Below are positions 1 to 10,980 of a stretch of 64,000 nt of DNA, piece by piece; positions within the stretch are counted from its first letter, which is position 1; every line of letters starts with the position of its first letter. A program made the translations under genes and the position numbers. The stretch covers positions 62,001-126,000 of the forward strand of contig PJEW03000017.1 in the NCBI GenBank assembly GCA_002900995.3. Direction: 5' to 3'. This DNA is from Ganoderma boninense. Lineage: Eukaryota; Basidiomycota; Agaricomycetes; Polyporales; Polyporaceae. Under the pieces are notes generated by a model. It was given only the letters and a program-made list of their open reading frames with translations. It did not search any database and was not told where the DNA came from.

Positions 1-268
1 GCATATGTGGCAGCTCACGCTGAGCCTCGCAACCTTGGACGCGGAGCCCTACGCGCCTGGCGGCCTGAGCGCAAAGGCGGAAGGCCCCGCGCAGAGACTG
101 GTCGCGACGCTAGAGCTGCACGTAAGGCACAACCTGGAGGACACAGAGGTGATGAAGCTAATCCGTTGGGCGTGGGAGCGGTGTGTGCATGCGCTTCATT
201 TTGGGACGAGAGGAGGGGAGGGCGGCGAGTCTGAGGCGGAGGTCACGATCGATGTTGTCAAGGGGTGA
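1..268 (+). CDS. 3' end of unrecognised protein (partial)
   Basis: The frame is open from the window edge to a TGA at about 266-268, giving about 87 residues from the first in-window Met at position 5. The piece has a helical, leucine-rich part, then a Trp-rich stretch (WAWERCVHALHFG), then a Gly/Glu tail. I do not recognise the family and see no catalytic motif. The true start or upstream exons lie outside the window. It could also be a chance open frame, since nothing but its length and composition supports it. Confidence 0.3.
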   Translation, partial: HMWQLTLSLATLDAEPYAPGGLSAKAEGPAQRLVATLELHVRHNLEDTEVMKLIRWAWERCVHALHFGTRGGEGGESEAEVTIDVVKG

Positions 269-545
269 TGAAGTTGGTTGTCTGGCGGGATTATGGTGAG
301 CATGATACCTAGAAACGCAATACACATGGAGAGTGTGGAAGCTTGTATACCTGCTAATGACACGCTGTTCGGTGGAGCCTGCGGTTAGTGGACATGCCTT
401 TGGCTATATCCCGCACTTGCCAAGTTTTCGTCGGCTCTGCGGCCCGAGTCTACGCAACTAACCCATCCAACACCAGCCAACAACACTAACAATAGCTTCA
501 ACTTCAACTGGAGCGCGGCGCTCAAGAATTTCTCCCATCGATGTC

Positions 546-743
546 GTGGGGGACAAGGTTGCCCAAACTTGGTCTAAGTTAACAACAGAGCCGGCGTTCA
601 CTCTTCCAGCTCCGACCGCTGCCGAGTCAGTCTTGAACTCAGTCCCCGACTACCTGTTCAACCTTTCCTCCTCCCCTTCCCTCCAAAATTGCTTTGCCCA
701 CTGGTTGTCCTCCTTGTCCCATGAAATGCGCGATCTCTTGAAG
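546..743 (+). CDS. possible exon of an unrecognised gene
   Basis: An open frame of about 66 codons with balanced composition (starts DKVAQTW, ends HEMRDLLK) stops at a good splice donor, AAG|GTGAGG at 744. This looks like an exon rather than a whole gene. No convincing following exon was found before the inverted repeat at 880. No family recognised. Confidence 0.25.
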
Positions 744-879
744 GTGAGGACCCTCCGTCAATAACATGCAGCTGGTGGTTAATGCTGCACAGGATGACAG
801 CCAAGACCTCCCCCATACCGCTCCACCGAGTCAAGTTGAACAGCACCCACAGCCCAGCGAGGTCGTCCGTTATTTGCGC

Positions 880-1235
880 ATTGGGCATTATCCTCCTTTT
901 CCACATCCTCCTCGCACGACGTCACAGAGAAGTCAGTCTCTTGAGTCACCTTCCGCTTCTCGTCCTCGCCCGTGTCACTGTCAGACGTTTATGATCACGG
1001 TGGTCTTGTTCTTCCACTTCATCCACTTCATCCACTTCATCCTCGAATGAATGAAACGAACGCCTCAGAAGTTCCGATTGCGTATCGCTTGCGCGTCCAT
1101 ATCCGCCTTCCGGACTTCCTCTTCAACGCCATCCTCCTCACCTCCGCCTACCCCAGTGGCGATTGCCTTGAGCCGTGCCTTATTTGGCCTCCTCTCGCCT
1201 TGGAGTCTCCGATTGTGAGCCGCAGGGTGGAAGTT
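880..1235 (+). repeat. inverted repeat, left arm (~356 bp)
   Basis: This block is repeated in reverse complement at 7268-7611 with only scattered differences. Homology begins sharply at ATTGGGCATTAT and the flanks outside the two arms differ. The left arm has three copies of a 9-nt unit (CTTCATCCA type) where the right arm has two. Both strands contain open frames, so the block may derive from a gene exon, but none is recognised. Confidence 0.8.
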
Positions 1236-2778
1236 CTTGCATGACCGCCTGTCAGCAGTCGGCATTGAACGAGAGCCTGACGCGGCATCGCAGAGCTATC
1301 ATTGCTAGGCGTGATAAGTAGGCATTGTTGATGCTTCGGATGTCTCCTTGAGTTGGATGAAGGCCCAAGTTCCGTTGGCATGCGTTCTGGTCGTTTGGCC
1401 GCGTACATAGCAAGGTGACTCATACACCTGCACGAGCATGGAGCTGGGATCATCAGCACTGACGTCATGAAACCACGACGTTAGTCACGCACCTTGGACA
1501 TTCTTAGAACGTGCAATAGCCTGCGGGGCGTAGTGGTCGATGCGACATAGCACGATGTATCGAGACGCTGGAAAGTCAGGAAACTCGCTGCAGCAACTTG
1601 CATGTCGCGACATGTTACCCGAGAATGATAGCACTAGGCAACAATGCAAGGACGTGGGTCGTGCGACAACGAAGACATTTCGCTGGTTAGGATGCGGGGA
1701 ACAATGGTCATTGTTCCTCCATAGTCTTCGCCGGCTGCCCGACCAGAATGGGAAATCGTCTTTCTATGAAGGAATGTAGGCTTTAACTTGACCACTGCAC
1801 GCATGACCATGATCGAGGACAATAACGAAGGGGAAGTCAAGGGATGATGGCAAGAACAGCAGAAGAAGGGAGGGAGCGTACGAACTGCGAAGAGCACACA
1901 GCAGGTTGAACAGCAGCTGAGCGCAGTTGCGGGCCGATAGTCGCACGGGCAGGCGATACACTTTGACTTTTGAGTTGACCGTCATGAAGCCCGCCCTCTT
2001 AATAACATTCTGGTAATAGTTAATCTGAGTGAAATGAATTACAACTATCCATCGCAGCGCGCCAGTGGGGAGAGAGTAATGATAACATATGAAATGGTGT
2101 TTCGACCTTGGAGTGGAGAAGGAATTTTATCGCAACGATGTACTCCTCGGGAATGTATTTTCTTTGGCCCGCAAACATTGTTCGAACCTGTTCCGGTCAT
2201 CAATATATCCTTTCTTGTATTGTTACCCTCAAGTCTAACCTGATGTTGCTTAACCATAAACAGCCCATACTGACCTCCAGAGAGCGCAGTTCATTGCCAC
2301 AGGCTTGACATACAAGATACTAGTACATCACGAAACTAAATATGATAAAGGCAACCACGACGACAATCATGGCTGTAACGGAGGCGACGAAACGTTGGAC
2401 ATGATGATGGCGAAGACATACGAAGACAATGGTGACGACGTTCCGACGCTAGACTTCGGCTCCTCGAAGCTGCTGCGCAATGTCTGCCTAAGCTCCATCG
2501 TCGCTTCCCAATCTCTAAGACGCCTCATCCTATCCCTTGACGTCATCCGATTGCTTTCAGCCGGCAGCGGACAACGCATTGATGTTTGTATACATGGCCA
2601 CGCTACCCGCGTTGTCGTCCATTCCTCAGGCCTCAGCTGTCCATGGCCGTTGCCTCGGCACTCGCACTCCTGCACCAACCAATCGTGTAGTCAGTGAAAT
2701 GTGTACTCGTCGGGATCGCACCCGATCGCCACGGCAACATGCACCGGCGACCTAGCTATAACGACGTGCGTCGCTGTT
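1236..2778. other. no recognisable gene
   Basis: About 1.5 kb between the left repeat arm and copy A. Only short, overlapping open frames without recognisable motifs were seen on either strand (for example 2305-2697 and its antisense partner). No repeat or RNA gene was noticed. Confidence 0.5.
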
Positions 2779-4755
2779 CTAGCCCTGTGCCAGGCCGTGC
2801 TGCTGTGCACCGGTGACATGGCCATACCCCTCCGAGACACCATCCGATCCGTACCCCTGCGCATCGTTGGCCTGAACACCAGCGCCGATAGACTGACCGG
2901 CGTGCCGCTGGCCGTAGATGTAATCATCGGGTCCGTGCGTGTCGTTGAGGCTCCCGCCCTGTGTGTTGCTGGTGTGGACGTGCTCGTCCTGTGCGTCTGC
3001 GGACACGACCTGACTGCCACCCACGGCCGCGGGGTTGTCCGAGGGCTCCGCGAAAAGGCGATCCAGATCGAGGGAGGAGCCGGAATTTTGCAGGCGAAGA
3101 GCCACGGATGGGTTGTAACGCGGTGAAGCCAAACGATAATGTCGACATTCAAGACCCACCGACGAAGAGGACGTCGAGTGATTGCCCCGATAGAGGTTAC
3201 GGGCACCCTGACTCTGGAACCAAGCCTTCCGTTCTATCCCTTCGTTTATCTTATCCTGCAGCTCAATCTCGAGTTTGAGCATTCGCATCTTGTTCTCGTA
3301 TGCTATTGTCGATTCAGGCATCTGTCTGATTAACGACAAGCCCGACTGAGCCAATGCACCTTTCTGATCAGGGGCTACGCACGTACCCGTACCCGTAGAA
3401 GGGAGCTTGCTGAGGAGAGACGGGATCCTGTCCGTCAACAGGAAGGACAGGACCCGGTCGCGAGACCGGAAGGACGGGACCCGGTCGCGAAACCGGAAGG
3501 ACAGGATCCTGTAGGGCAACCGGAAGGACGGGACCCGGTCGCGAAACCGGAAGGACAGGATCCTGTAGGGCAACCGGAAGGACGGGACCCGATCGCGAAA
3601 CCGGAAGCACAGGATCCTGTAGGGCAACCGGAAGGACAGGAGGCACAGGGATGGTCATTGTACGGTTGGAGTGGCTAGTCCCGATGCACGAAGCAGGACT
3701 GGATGTAGTCGAGCGAGCGGGTGTTGACGAGAGTGCTGGGATGATCGTGGGTGGGAAATATTGAGGTCCGGGAGGCAAGTCGCGCAATGCGGTTGGATGT
3801 GATGATTGCCGCTCCGAAAACTGAGTGGGAAGCATAACGCACGGCACATATAGAACAGCTGGGCCACGATGTTGGGTACTTTGCTGCGCCGCACTTCGGG
3901 AGGTGACAGAGGCCGTGGACGGCGTCGTACTGGAGGGTGACTGTGGCGATTGAGCGGACGAGGATGATGGCGGGAGGGTACCGGAAGATGGAGAAGAAGC
4001 CCCGACAGGCTCCTGTACGAAGTCGGGTCCAGTGCCGTCTGACCTCGGGGACGATTCGTTATCCCTACACCCCGAGATGTATTCCGTCCACCCTTCGAAG
4101 GGCAGCGCAAAGGGTACGGTCTGGATGTCTTCGGAGAATGAATATACAACTGTTAGAATACAGAGAAAACGCTCACATGCGACATTCTTCAAACTCTGGA
4201 GGCCCTCTGGGCTGCAATGGCCCGGATAATCCGCCTTTATATGACGAACCTGTTGCCAGCATCGTTGGAACCATCGGACGACTGTTCCTTGTACGCTAGG
4301 TGGTAATTAAGCGACACAGTGAACTACAGACAGAGCAGAGACCTAACATACATGTGAACTGTCTTCTTCGCAACCTGGGCGTAGAAGGCGGGAGGCTTTG
4401 GTCGTTCCCAGGGTTGCGGGGGCGAGGGAACGGAGTCGACGGTGTCTGTTTGAGGAGTCGCAGCTGTCCGCAACAGGGAGTGTATCATTTCGTCAGAAGG
4501 GATAGGGAAGGAGGGGTGGATGTCAGAGGGGAAGAGTGGATGGGCGGACGTCGGACTGAGGCTCAAAGGTGGGTATTGAATGCTACCGGCTTTACGGCGG
4601 GAGGAGATGGCAAGGAAGATGCAAGATGAGATACTAGTCAGCGGCCGATGATTAAGCGCCACGTCGCGCGGATCCAGACCCTGCGTCGAGTTAAGTAGAA
4701 GCGGAGTATTGGCGTCATGGGGGCGGCGGCTGCGCACATGTGAAGAGGTCCTCAT
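2779..4755 (-). pseudogene. copy A of an unrecognised four-member family
   Basis: The start is the ATG at 4755, which aligns with the ATG of copy D. Order along the protein: a degenerate block I (MIHSLLRTA); block II (AFYAQVAKKTV) just before a splice donor; then after an intron block III (VQGTVVRWF...GLQSLKNVA), another intron, and the start of block IV (PFEGWTEYI). Next comes a Ser/Pro-rich linker, an 18-residue repeat array (LPVALQDPVLPVSRPGPV), a short coiled coil (MLKLEIELQDKI) and a Gly/Gln/Tyr-rich tail ending at 2779. An extra G near 3401-3403 shifts the frame just before the coiled coil; copy D is in frame there. The WGY...WTNAS part of block IV seen in copies B and D is lost or frame-shifted. 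Function unknown; the low-complexity tail suggests a disordered protein. Most likely a decayed gene. Confidence 0.6.
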
Positions 4756-5130
4756 GATGAGACCGACTTTTATTAAGGCCATGGCCCCAGGGAACCAGCC
4801 TGAGTAGCCTAGTAGCAAAGAAGAAGCGTGGCCGGACCCGTCTTCAAACGGCAGTTGTGCCGCTACTTTCCTTCCTCCAGCTTATGCTTCCCGTTCATTA
4901 CCTAATGTTTTGTCTTCTGACCCGAACTCGCGTGCAGCCCGTGAAGACTATCAATCCGCGACGTCGTGGGCATATCTGAGGCATTTCCTACGAAACGAGC
5001 TCGAAAGGAGCCTCCTCTGAGCAATTTTGCAGCACCTATTGGAGCGAGACATCCACTAATAAGTACTGGCGATTCAAGCTTCCGCACTCAGCCTATCCGG
5101 GACCGCGGTCTCCTCGGACCAAATTTAGCA
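2860..5130. repeat. direct segmental duplication, unit 1
   Basis: This segment matches 31173-33390 in the same orientation. It covers most of copy A plus about 375 bp upstream of its ATG (the promoter and 5' region). The match ends near the shared AGCCTATCCGGGACCGCGG and begins near GCATCGTTGGCCTGAACACC. Small indels distinguish the units, and the 54-nt array is longer here. Confidence 0.8.
3417..3640. repeat. 54-nt minisatellite in copy A
   Basis: A unit of about 54 nt, made of two related ~27-nt halves (core GGAAGGACAGGATCCTG / GGAAGGACGGGACCCGG), is repeated about four times. On the minus strand it encodes the 18-residue Pro/Val-rich unit LPVALQDPVLPVSRPGPV. The length is a multiple of three, so unit gain or loss keeps frame. 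Copy D has about one unit at the same place. Confidence 0.8.
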
Positions 5131-5857
5131 ACCCCAAGTTGGAAACATCTCGTACTCGTCAGTGTACATGTGGAAGTGCTTCTCTTCCGTATTGCAGCGC
5201 TTTGCAGAACGATGTTCGCGTTCGAAAAAAACTCATTCAGTCGGCTAATACGTAGCCGACGCTGGGAAGACTCCTAGACGCCCAGAGGCTGTATGCGTAA
5301 GGTCACAACGCCTCATGAAGCGGGGGACTCCTCGCGCGCGAGGCTCGACGTCTACAAGGTGCGACGCAAGACTGATGGTTCGCGCCACAGTTGTAACACT
5401 AATCCACCTCTGCAGGTGGAAGGTTCACTGGCGCGGACGGCACGACGCGTCGCGCGTCTCGCTGCTGTGCTCCTTGGGCTTCTGGAGGTGGCATCAGCGT
5501 CAGCAAGCTAGCCGATCTGAAAGAGTTTTTCGGAGGACGTCTATCGTTTTGCAAACTGCTGTATTTTGGTTAGCATTGATACATTGAGGCCAAATGCTCA
5601 ATGTTGAAGTACACTGGAGAGCACTGGACAAGCATGTACCAGTGGGCGGCGTGAGTGTCAAGTTCTTTACGATCTCTCAACGTTCAACGATAGCGCCACA
5701 TACGGAGACAATTGAATGCGCACTGCCAACCTGAGGCGGCGGTCGCGCAAGGAGCCGGGGGGACATTCCCCTTGAGAATGATTATGTATGGATCCAGCTG
5801 TCTCCTAAGTAGTCTCCGTTGCTGACCATAACTTGAAACTTACCAGATATAGATGAC
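5131..5857. other. no recognisable gene
   Basis: Between the end of the duplicated copy A upstream region and the next open frame. Short overlapping frames at 5293-5587 have no recognisable motif. Nothing else seen. Confidence 0.45.
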
Positions 5858-6837
5858 AGTCGATCTATTGATGGCTGTCTCCGTGATCTCTCTCAAGGCG
5901 CGCTCATCTCCTTTCCTGCCGAGCCTCTCAGCCTACGCGAGACACATGCTATCGCTGACGTCCAAACTAGGTCGTGGCCCGGGGATTTCCCGTACGACAT
6001 CTGCACCCAGACCCTCGTTTGCCCGTCTCTCTCGGAGTCTCCCCTGCTGAGCGCACCCATCCTCAGGCGGGAGCGCACCAAGACGGCAGTCGTCGCTCTC
6101 GATTCCCGTTACCAATGCGATCTTCGGGCCTTGCCTCAAACTTGGATGGACGAGGCTATTGGCAACACCGGCAACTACGGGCATAGAGTAAGTACTTACT
6201 GTAATTATAGGCGAGGGCCCGTCTCTTTGAGGAGATGCATTCCTCCTTGCGAGACCTGGGGAAAACGGCGGCTCTTGATGGAGATTAAAACTCCTCATTT
6301 AATCGAGAGGAGGTTTCGGGAGCCGCTGGTGATTCGTCTCCGTAAGGAGATATCCCTGTGTCCTGATTGGCAGACCTCGTTCCTGCCCTTGCAAAAGTCG
6401 AATCTCAACTATTCACTGGCAGATGGGCCCCCCCTAAGATCGTCTGCAAAATTCTGCCCTGTACTGATCTTCCGAACTCATCAGAAACGAAGCTGCACGG
6501 AATCTCGTTTCAACTTCATGTCCGAAATCTTGGCCGATTTTCTTCAAGCGCCATTAAGGTGCCGGCTTTTTCTGGACCCAGTGAAGCATATTGGTTCTCC
6601 CCCACACTGTGCATCCGCCCCAGCATTGAAGCTACAGCTTCGCGAGGCAAATATTCTTACACGCTCCCTATTGCTACCCCAACGCGCACATTTGTGACTG
6701 GCGCATGCCGCTCATCCTTCGGTGCGCTGGAACTGTGCAACCACTGGCTGGCCCCCTCAAGCGAAGATTTCATCTTCAGGCTCCACACAGAGCCCAGTGC
6801 CGATAGGGTATACGTGACTGTCATGACCTCGCGATAG
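5858..6837 (+). CDS. hypothetical gene, probably decayed
   Basis: A Met-less open frame at 5858-6187 reads as plausible protein (for example LSLRETHAIADVQ, TWMDEAIGNTGNYGH). It is followed by a 23-nt GTAAGT...TATAG stretch, then ARARLFEEMHSSLRDLGK. A second long frame, 6367-6837, encodes about 150 residues (KVESQLFTGRW near its start, FVTGACRSSFGALELC, ending VYVTVMTSR). The segments are on the same strand and may be exons of one gene. The family is not recognised. No start codon fits the first segment, so the gene is either 5'-incomplete or broken. It lies inside the inverted-repeat pair with copy A. Confidence 0.4.
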
Positions 6838-7267
6838 ACGTGCAAGGCAGACTAGTCTCAGACATCGGCTTCGTTGCGTCGCTCCCGCCTGAAATGCTCC
6901 CCACCTTCCTACCAGGCACATACTAACTATCACACAGCGAGTCTCCGTTGAAAGACAAGACATCACTCATTGTTTCATGTCTCATGCTCTGCTTTCTACC
7001 TCAACATCCTCGTCTTCTTCTGCGAATTCTAACTCCTCTAGCTCCTCTCCTAGCGTACCACGTTCAGAGGCAAACGACCGCCACCATCGCCGCAGCTCAA
7101 GAAGCACTCTCCCACCGGACCCGTGTCCACTCGTGTCTATCAATATGGAGGCCGCTCCCAAGTAAGCTTCGCAACAGTCGTTTGCAGTCGCCATGTAGTG
7201 ACGCGAGGCGAACAACAGGTTTGGTCAGAATGCGGTTACAAAGGCCCGACGATACATGTGGAAGAGC
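6838..7267. other. no recognisable gene
   Basis: The only notable open frame, 6977-7165 (+), is a Ser-rich low-complexity stretch (STSTSSSSSANSNSSSSS) running towards the right repeat arm. No motif or RNA gene noticed. Confidence 0.4.
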
Positions 7268-7611
7268 TTCCACCCTGCGGCTCACAATCGGAGACTCCAA
7301 GGCGAGAGGAGGCCAAATTAGGCACGGCTCAAGGCAATCGCCACTGGGGTAGGCGGAGGTGAGGAGGATGGCGTTGAAGAGGAAGTCCGGAAGGCGGATA
7401 TGGACGCGCAAGCGATACGCAATCGGGACTTCCGAGGCGTTCGTTTCATTCATTCAAGGATGAAGTGGATGAAGTGGAAGAACAAGACCACCGTGATCAT
7501 AAACGTCTGACAGTGACACGGGCGAGGACGAGAAGCGGAAGGTGACTCAAGAGACTGACTTCTCTGTGACGTCGTGCGAGGAGGATGTGGAAAATGAGGA
7601 TAATGCCCAAT
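7268..7611 (-). repeat. inverted repeat, right arm (~344 bp)
   Basis: Reverse complement of 880-1235. The outer end is ATAATGCCCAAT at 7600-7611. On the plus strand part of it reads as an acidic open frame (TGEDEKRKVTQETDF). The two arms face each other across about 6 kb that contains copy A and the hypothetical gene at 5.9-6.8 kb. Confidence 0.8.
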
Positions 7612-8526
7612 CCGTTCTACGAATCCACAAGTGTGGTGCTAGGCTCCTTCCTCAGCCCAATCCTGTCACATTCGCTCGGGTACTTCCAGATCCCAACATA
7701 CGGGACGTCGTGTGTTCTTTCCTGCATCATTTTTCCTGCATCAATGCTTCGGCAAACACCTTGCGCTGGCAGCAAGCGTGCGATCGCGCTGGTCGGTTGT
7801 TTGGCGATGCAGAATCCCGTATATGACGAGGATTGAACAAGTCATTGGGAGCGTGACGAGGGATCTACATTTCCTCATCAAGAGTACTTGTGCAGGTATA
7901 ACGCTGTTGAACCTCCGTGTGTGGACGACTCGTAGCTCGACGTTCATATCACGCCTGAGCTTCTCCTTTGCAGAACCCTTCCATGGACCTGCTGGCAAGG
8001 GCTGTGCAGAATGATTGCGTTCTATTCACGAGACTTTTCCTGAACACAAGAAACCAAAACATGAACGTGACCGTCTGCCATTTCTCCTCACTTCCTCTCC
8101 TTCGCATCGAGACACCCTTGTCCGAAACGTTGCCGTCAACCCCTTCTCCTTCCCGACCATCCCTTCCCCATAACATCGTCAGGTAGTGAGCTCATCCTCG
8201 TTGGCTTCTGCAAGAAGGGATTATCTACTACCATCATACGTGGTGGTACATGACAGTCGATAAGGCACCACAACATGCCCAGAAGAAATTTTGAGTACTC
8301 ACGGAGCGAGGATAACTGAGATTTGGAGTTTTTGGTATCGAATTTCGCCCTGGACGTACGGTCATTGTTTTCTGCAGATCGTCATTATAACGATGAGCCA
8401 CACGGCCAGACAAAGTCATGGATACACACGATGTAAGGACTTGCGGCGCTTGGCACCGGATTCTACCCCGTGTACGTGGTCGTCATTGTCTGCATGTCGA
8501 TAGTGTGCACGGTGGTCAGTAAAGCA
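7612..8526. other. no recognisable gene
   Basis: Short overlapping frames only (for example 7712-8014 and 7968-8186). No recognisable motif. It lies beyond the right repeat arm and past the 3' end of the MCL1-like gene. Confidence 0.4.
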
Positions 8527-10402
8527 CTACGTGGCTGGAAGGCAATACAAGTACTCACGAGGCGAGGACTTTCGGTCCACGTCGTCAATATTGTCTGCCG
8601 GTCGCTTTCCTAGAGATGCCACATTCGCCCCGACCTCCAGGGAAGGGCCTGTGTGCCTGACCTTGAGTCGTTCTATGGCTTTCTCGAGAACATTCAAACC
8701 AAAATTCTGAGCATGCCTAATCGCGGCATCGAAGGCGAGGGAGGCACGGAGCAGACGAACGAAATCAAGAGCTCGTCCTTGCTGTTTAGACTGGCAGGCG
8801 CGAAGGATGAGTTTGATGAGCATGTTGTCGAGTTCGAGTTCACGCTCTGCTAGATCCTGCACGGAGTTCTCGTCACGGATCCCATCACGGATCCTATCGC
8901 GAAGGACATGCAAAAGAACTATTTCGTGCATGACTCTGAGAGGATTGGTAAGGAAGACGTCGACAACACCCATAAAGACAAAGAACTTACCGTCGCTCTA
9001 GGAGCGCTTCTTCAGACTCTAACCGCGTGGATACCAGGCAAACAGAAACCTCGTCGGTGAGCGGCCGAGGGAACCCAGGGTAGTTTTGTTGGCCCCTGAG
9101 GGTAACACAGAACAGGGTATGACCCATGAGACCGATAGGCCAGTATAACTTAGCCGTGTCTCCGTCTATCAGTCGCCTTGTGTGCAGAATGCGCATCCAC
9201 GTCGCGGTCATGGGTACCTTGAAGCGGGGCATCACACTCAACGCGCCGGAAGAGTCGAAGATCGCAGGTGCCTGTCAAAGGGACTTGTGAACACCCACTC
9301 TCCAAGTTCAAGCTAAATACTCACGCCTTCGTCGGTGATGCCGATCCAGGTAAGCGTATGGTCCTTAGGGACGGGGAGAGCGTCCTTCTGCAGGAGGCAG
9401 AAGTCATCGAAATTGATCAGACGTCCCATCAAGCTCTGCGACCCATCGATGGTGGTCCACCCGTCCTGGGTGACTACAAAAACCCATTGCCTGCCTGCAA
9501 CCATCGACACGAACGTTCCTGGCAGGCTTATACATGCCCGCTCCACCCCGCCGCCAGATAAGAAGATGAGCTCGCCATCGCTCGTTGCGATGATAACGTT
9601 GCCGAGGTTCTCGATGTCAACGCTGTTCCGCAGGGAATCGGTAACAGGCGAACCGCCTGCGGCAACACCGATCACTGAAGCGCCATCCCCAAGTTCGTAC
9701 TTCCACTCGTAGTGAGAGGCCCAGGTACCATAAGGCTTGTAGAGGACATGGGCGGCGTGAGGGGCATGGGGCTTGCAGGCATAGACGGCGCCGCGTTCTC
9801 CGAGAGCGGCCAAGTCATATCGGGACTCGTCAGTGAAGCGGTACCCTCCCCTCAGGGACTGGTTGTGAAACTCGACGTTGACAATGTGGTGGGTGCCTTG
9901 ATCTGTCACTTCAATAACCCCTACCAAGTTATATGCTGGGTCGACCTTTGTTAGCACGGTGATAAGATACATAGAGATAAATCGACATGCCCAGATATTG
10001 TTTCCTGTTTGTCATTGGGGTCGACCCGGGTTGAAAGGCTTCCTGCACCTTGACCACGCTCACCAGCTCTCTAGAGTCTTCCACATCGTCGTCCTCGTCG
10101 AGAACTTCGCTGACATCGTTCACGACGACCTCACCGATGTCACAACCTTTCTCCTCCGTCCTAACGTGCGTGATGTCGAAGTTCGAGTTCAACTCGGTGG
10201 AAGTGAGGCCCGAGTCAGAGTCAAAGTTCAAGTCGGCGGGCGTGTTGACGGGCATATGGACGGTGGGTACCGTCACTGGCAGCTCCATCGGGCCAGGACA
10301 TACGGATGAAGTAGGCGGTGAGAACATCATGCTGGATAAACACGATGAGCTCCTGAAACGCGATGCGAGGGAAATTAAAGGACGTGCCGTCAAACTTGAC
10401 AA
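8527..10402 (-). pseudogene. mcl1: MCL1/CTF4-like (WDHD1) replication protein, 5'-truncated
   Basis: Ctf4/Mcl1 proteins link the replicative helicase to DNA polymerase alpha at the fork and have WD40 repeats, a central beta-propeller and a helical C-terminal part. On the minus strand 10402-9929 gives an acidic linker ending DSRELVSVVKVQEAF. Then 9972-9313 gives the conserved central domain (HHIVNVEFHNQSLR, YDLAALGERGAVYA, HVLYKPYGTWAS, VIATSDGELIFLSG, DFCLLQKDALPVPK, WIGITDEG). After that 9241-8987 gives GQQNYPGFPRPL, and 8973-8527 gives the helical region (ELELDNMLIKLILRAC, GRALDFVRLLRAS). Introns separate these pieces. I found no N-terminal WD40 repeats upstream; a polypyrimidine satellite starts there instead. 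No C-terminal HMG-type box was seen. Identity of the central domain is secure; whether the copy works is doubtful. Confidence 0.7.
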
Positions 10403-10980
10403 AACGAATGCTGACCGGAGCCAGTCGTACGCTCGTGTGGAGGATAAGATCCTTTGCGTAGGGAAAGCCGCGGTGGGGAGGCGCGATGTTGTGGAGAAGA
10501 TGGGGCCTTGTGGAAGAGGGGGGATTTGTGGAGCGATGTGGGATAGGGAGGAGACGGGGGTGGGGGGTTTGTGGAGGAGACGGGGGCTGTGGAGGAGATG
10601 GGCCGGTAGTGGTAGCGGACGATAGGGCGGGAGGGGCCAGGGGTAGAGTTCGTGGCAAGATTAAATACGGGTGGGCCTTGCTAGGTCGCACCTACAAACC
10701 AAACCAGATTAATCGTATGCTCGAGGGACTCACTACATCCTGTCAAGACCCTTCGCTTGACCGGTCGAACCGGGAGTCCAACTTGAGCGACGCCGGTTCC
10801 TCCGTTACTGCTTGACATGGTATCATGCCGCGAATTTACGCCAGTATTCTTGTCAAGCACGAAACACTTGACGAACTGAAGTGCGCAGAAACAGATAGAG
10901 GGGGGAACAGAGGAAAGGAACAAGGCAGGTTGGCTAGGCGATCGAACGCTGGCTGGAACGTCATAGGCGCTCTGCCGATT
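10403..10980. other. degenerate upstream flank of the MCL1-like gene
   Basis: The minus strand has an open frame (10221-10691) with a Pro/Ser-rich start and the stretch VRLAPVSIRFVKFDG, which might be a remnant of an upstream exon. No WD40 repeat is recognisable. Strong G-rich runs appear on the plus strand at 10540-10620. Confidence 0.3.
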
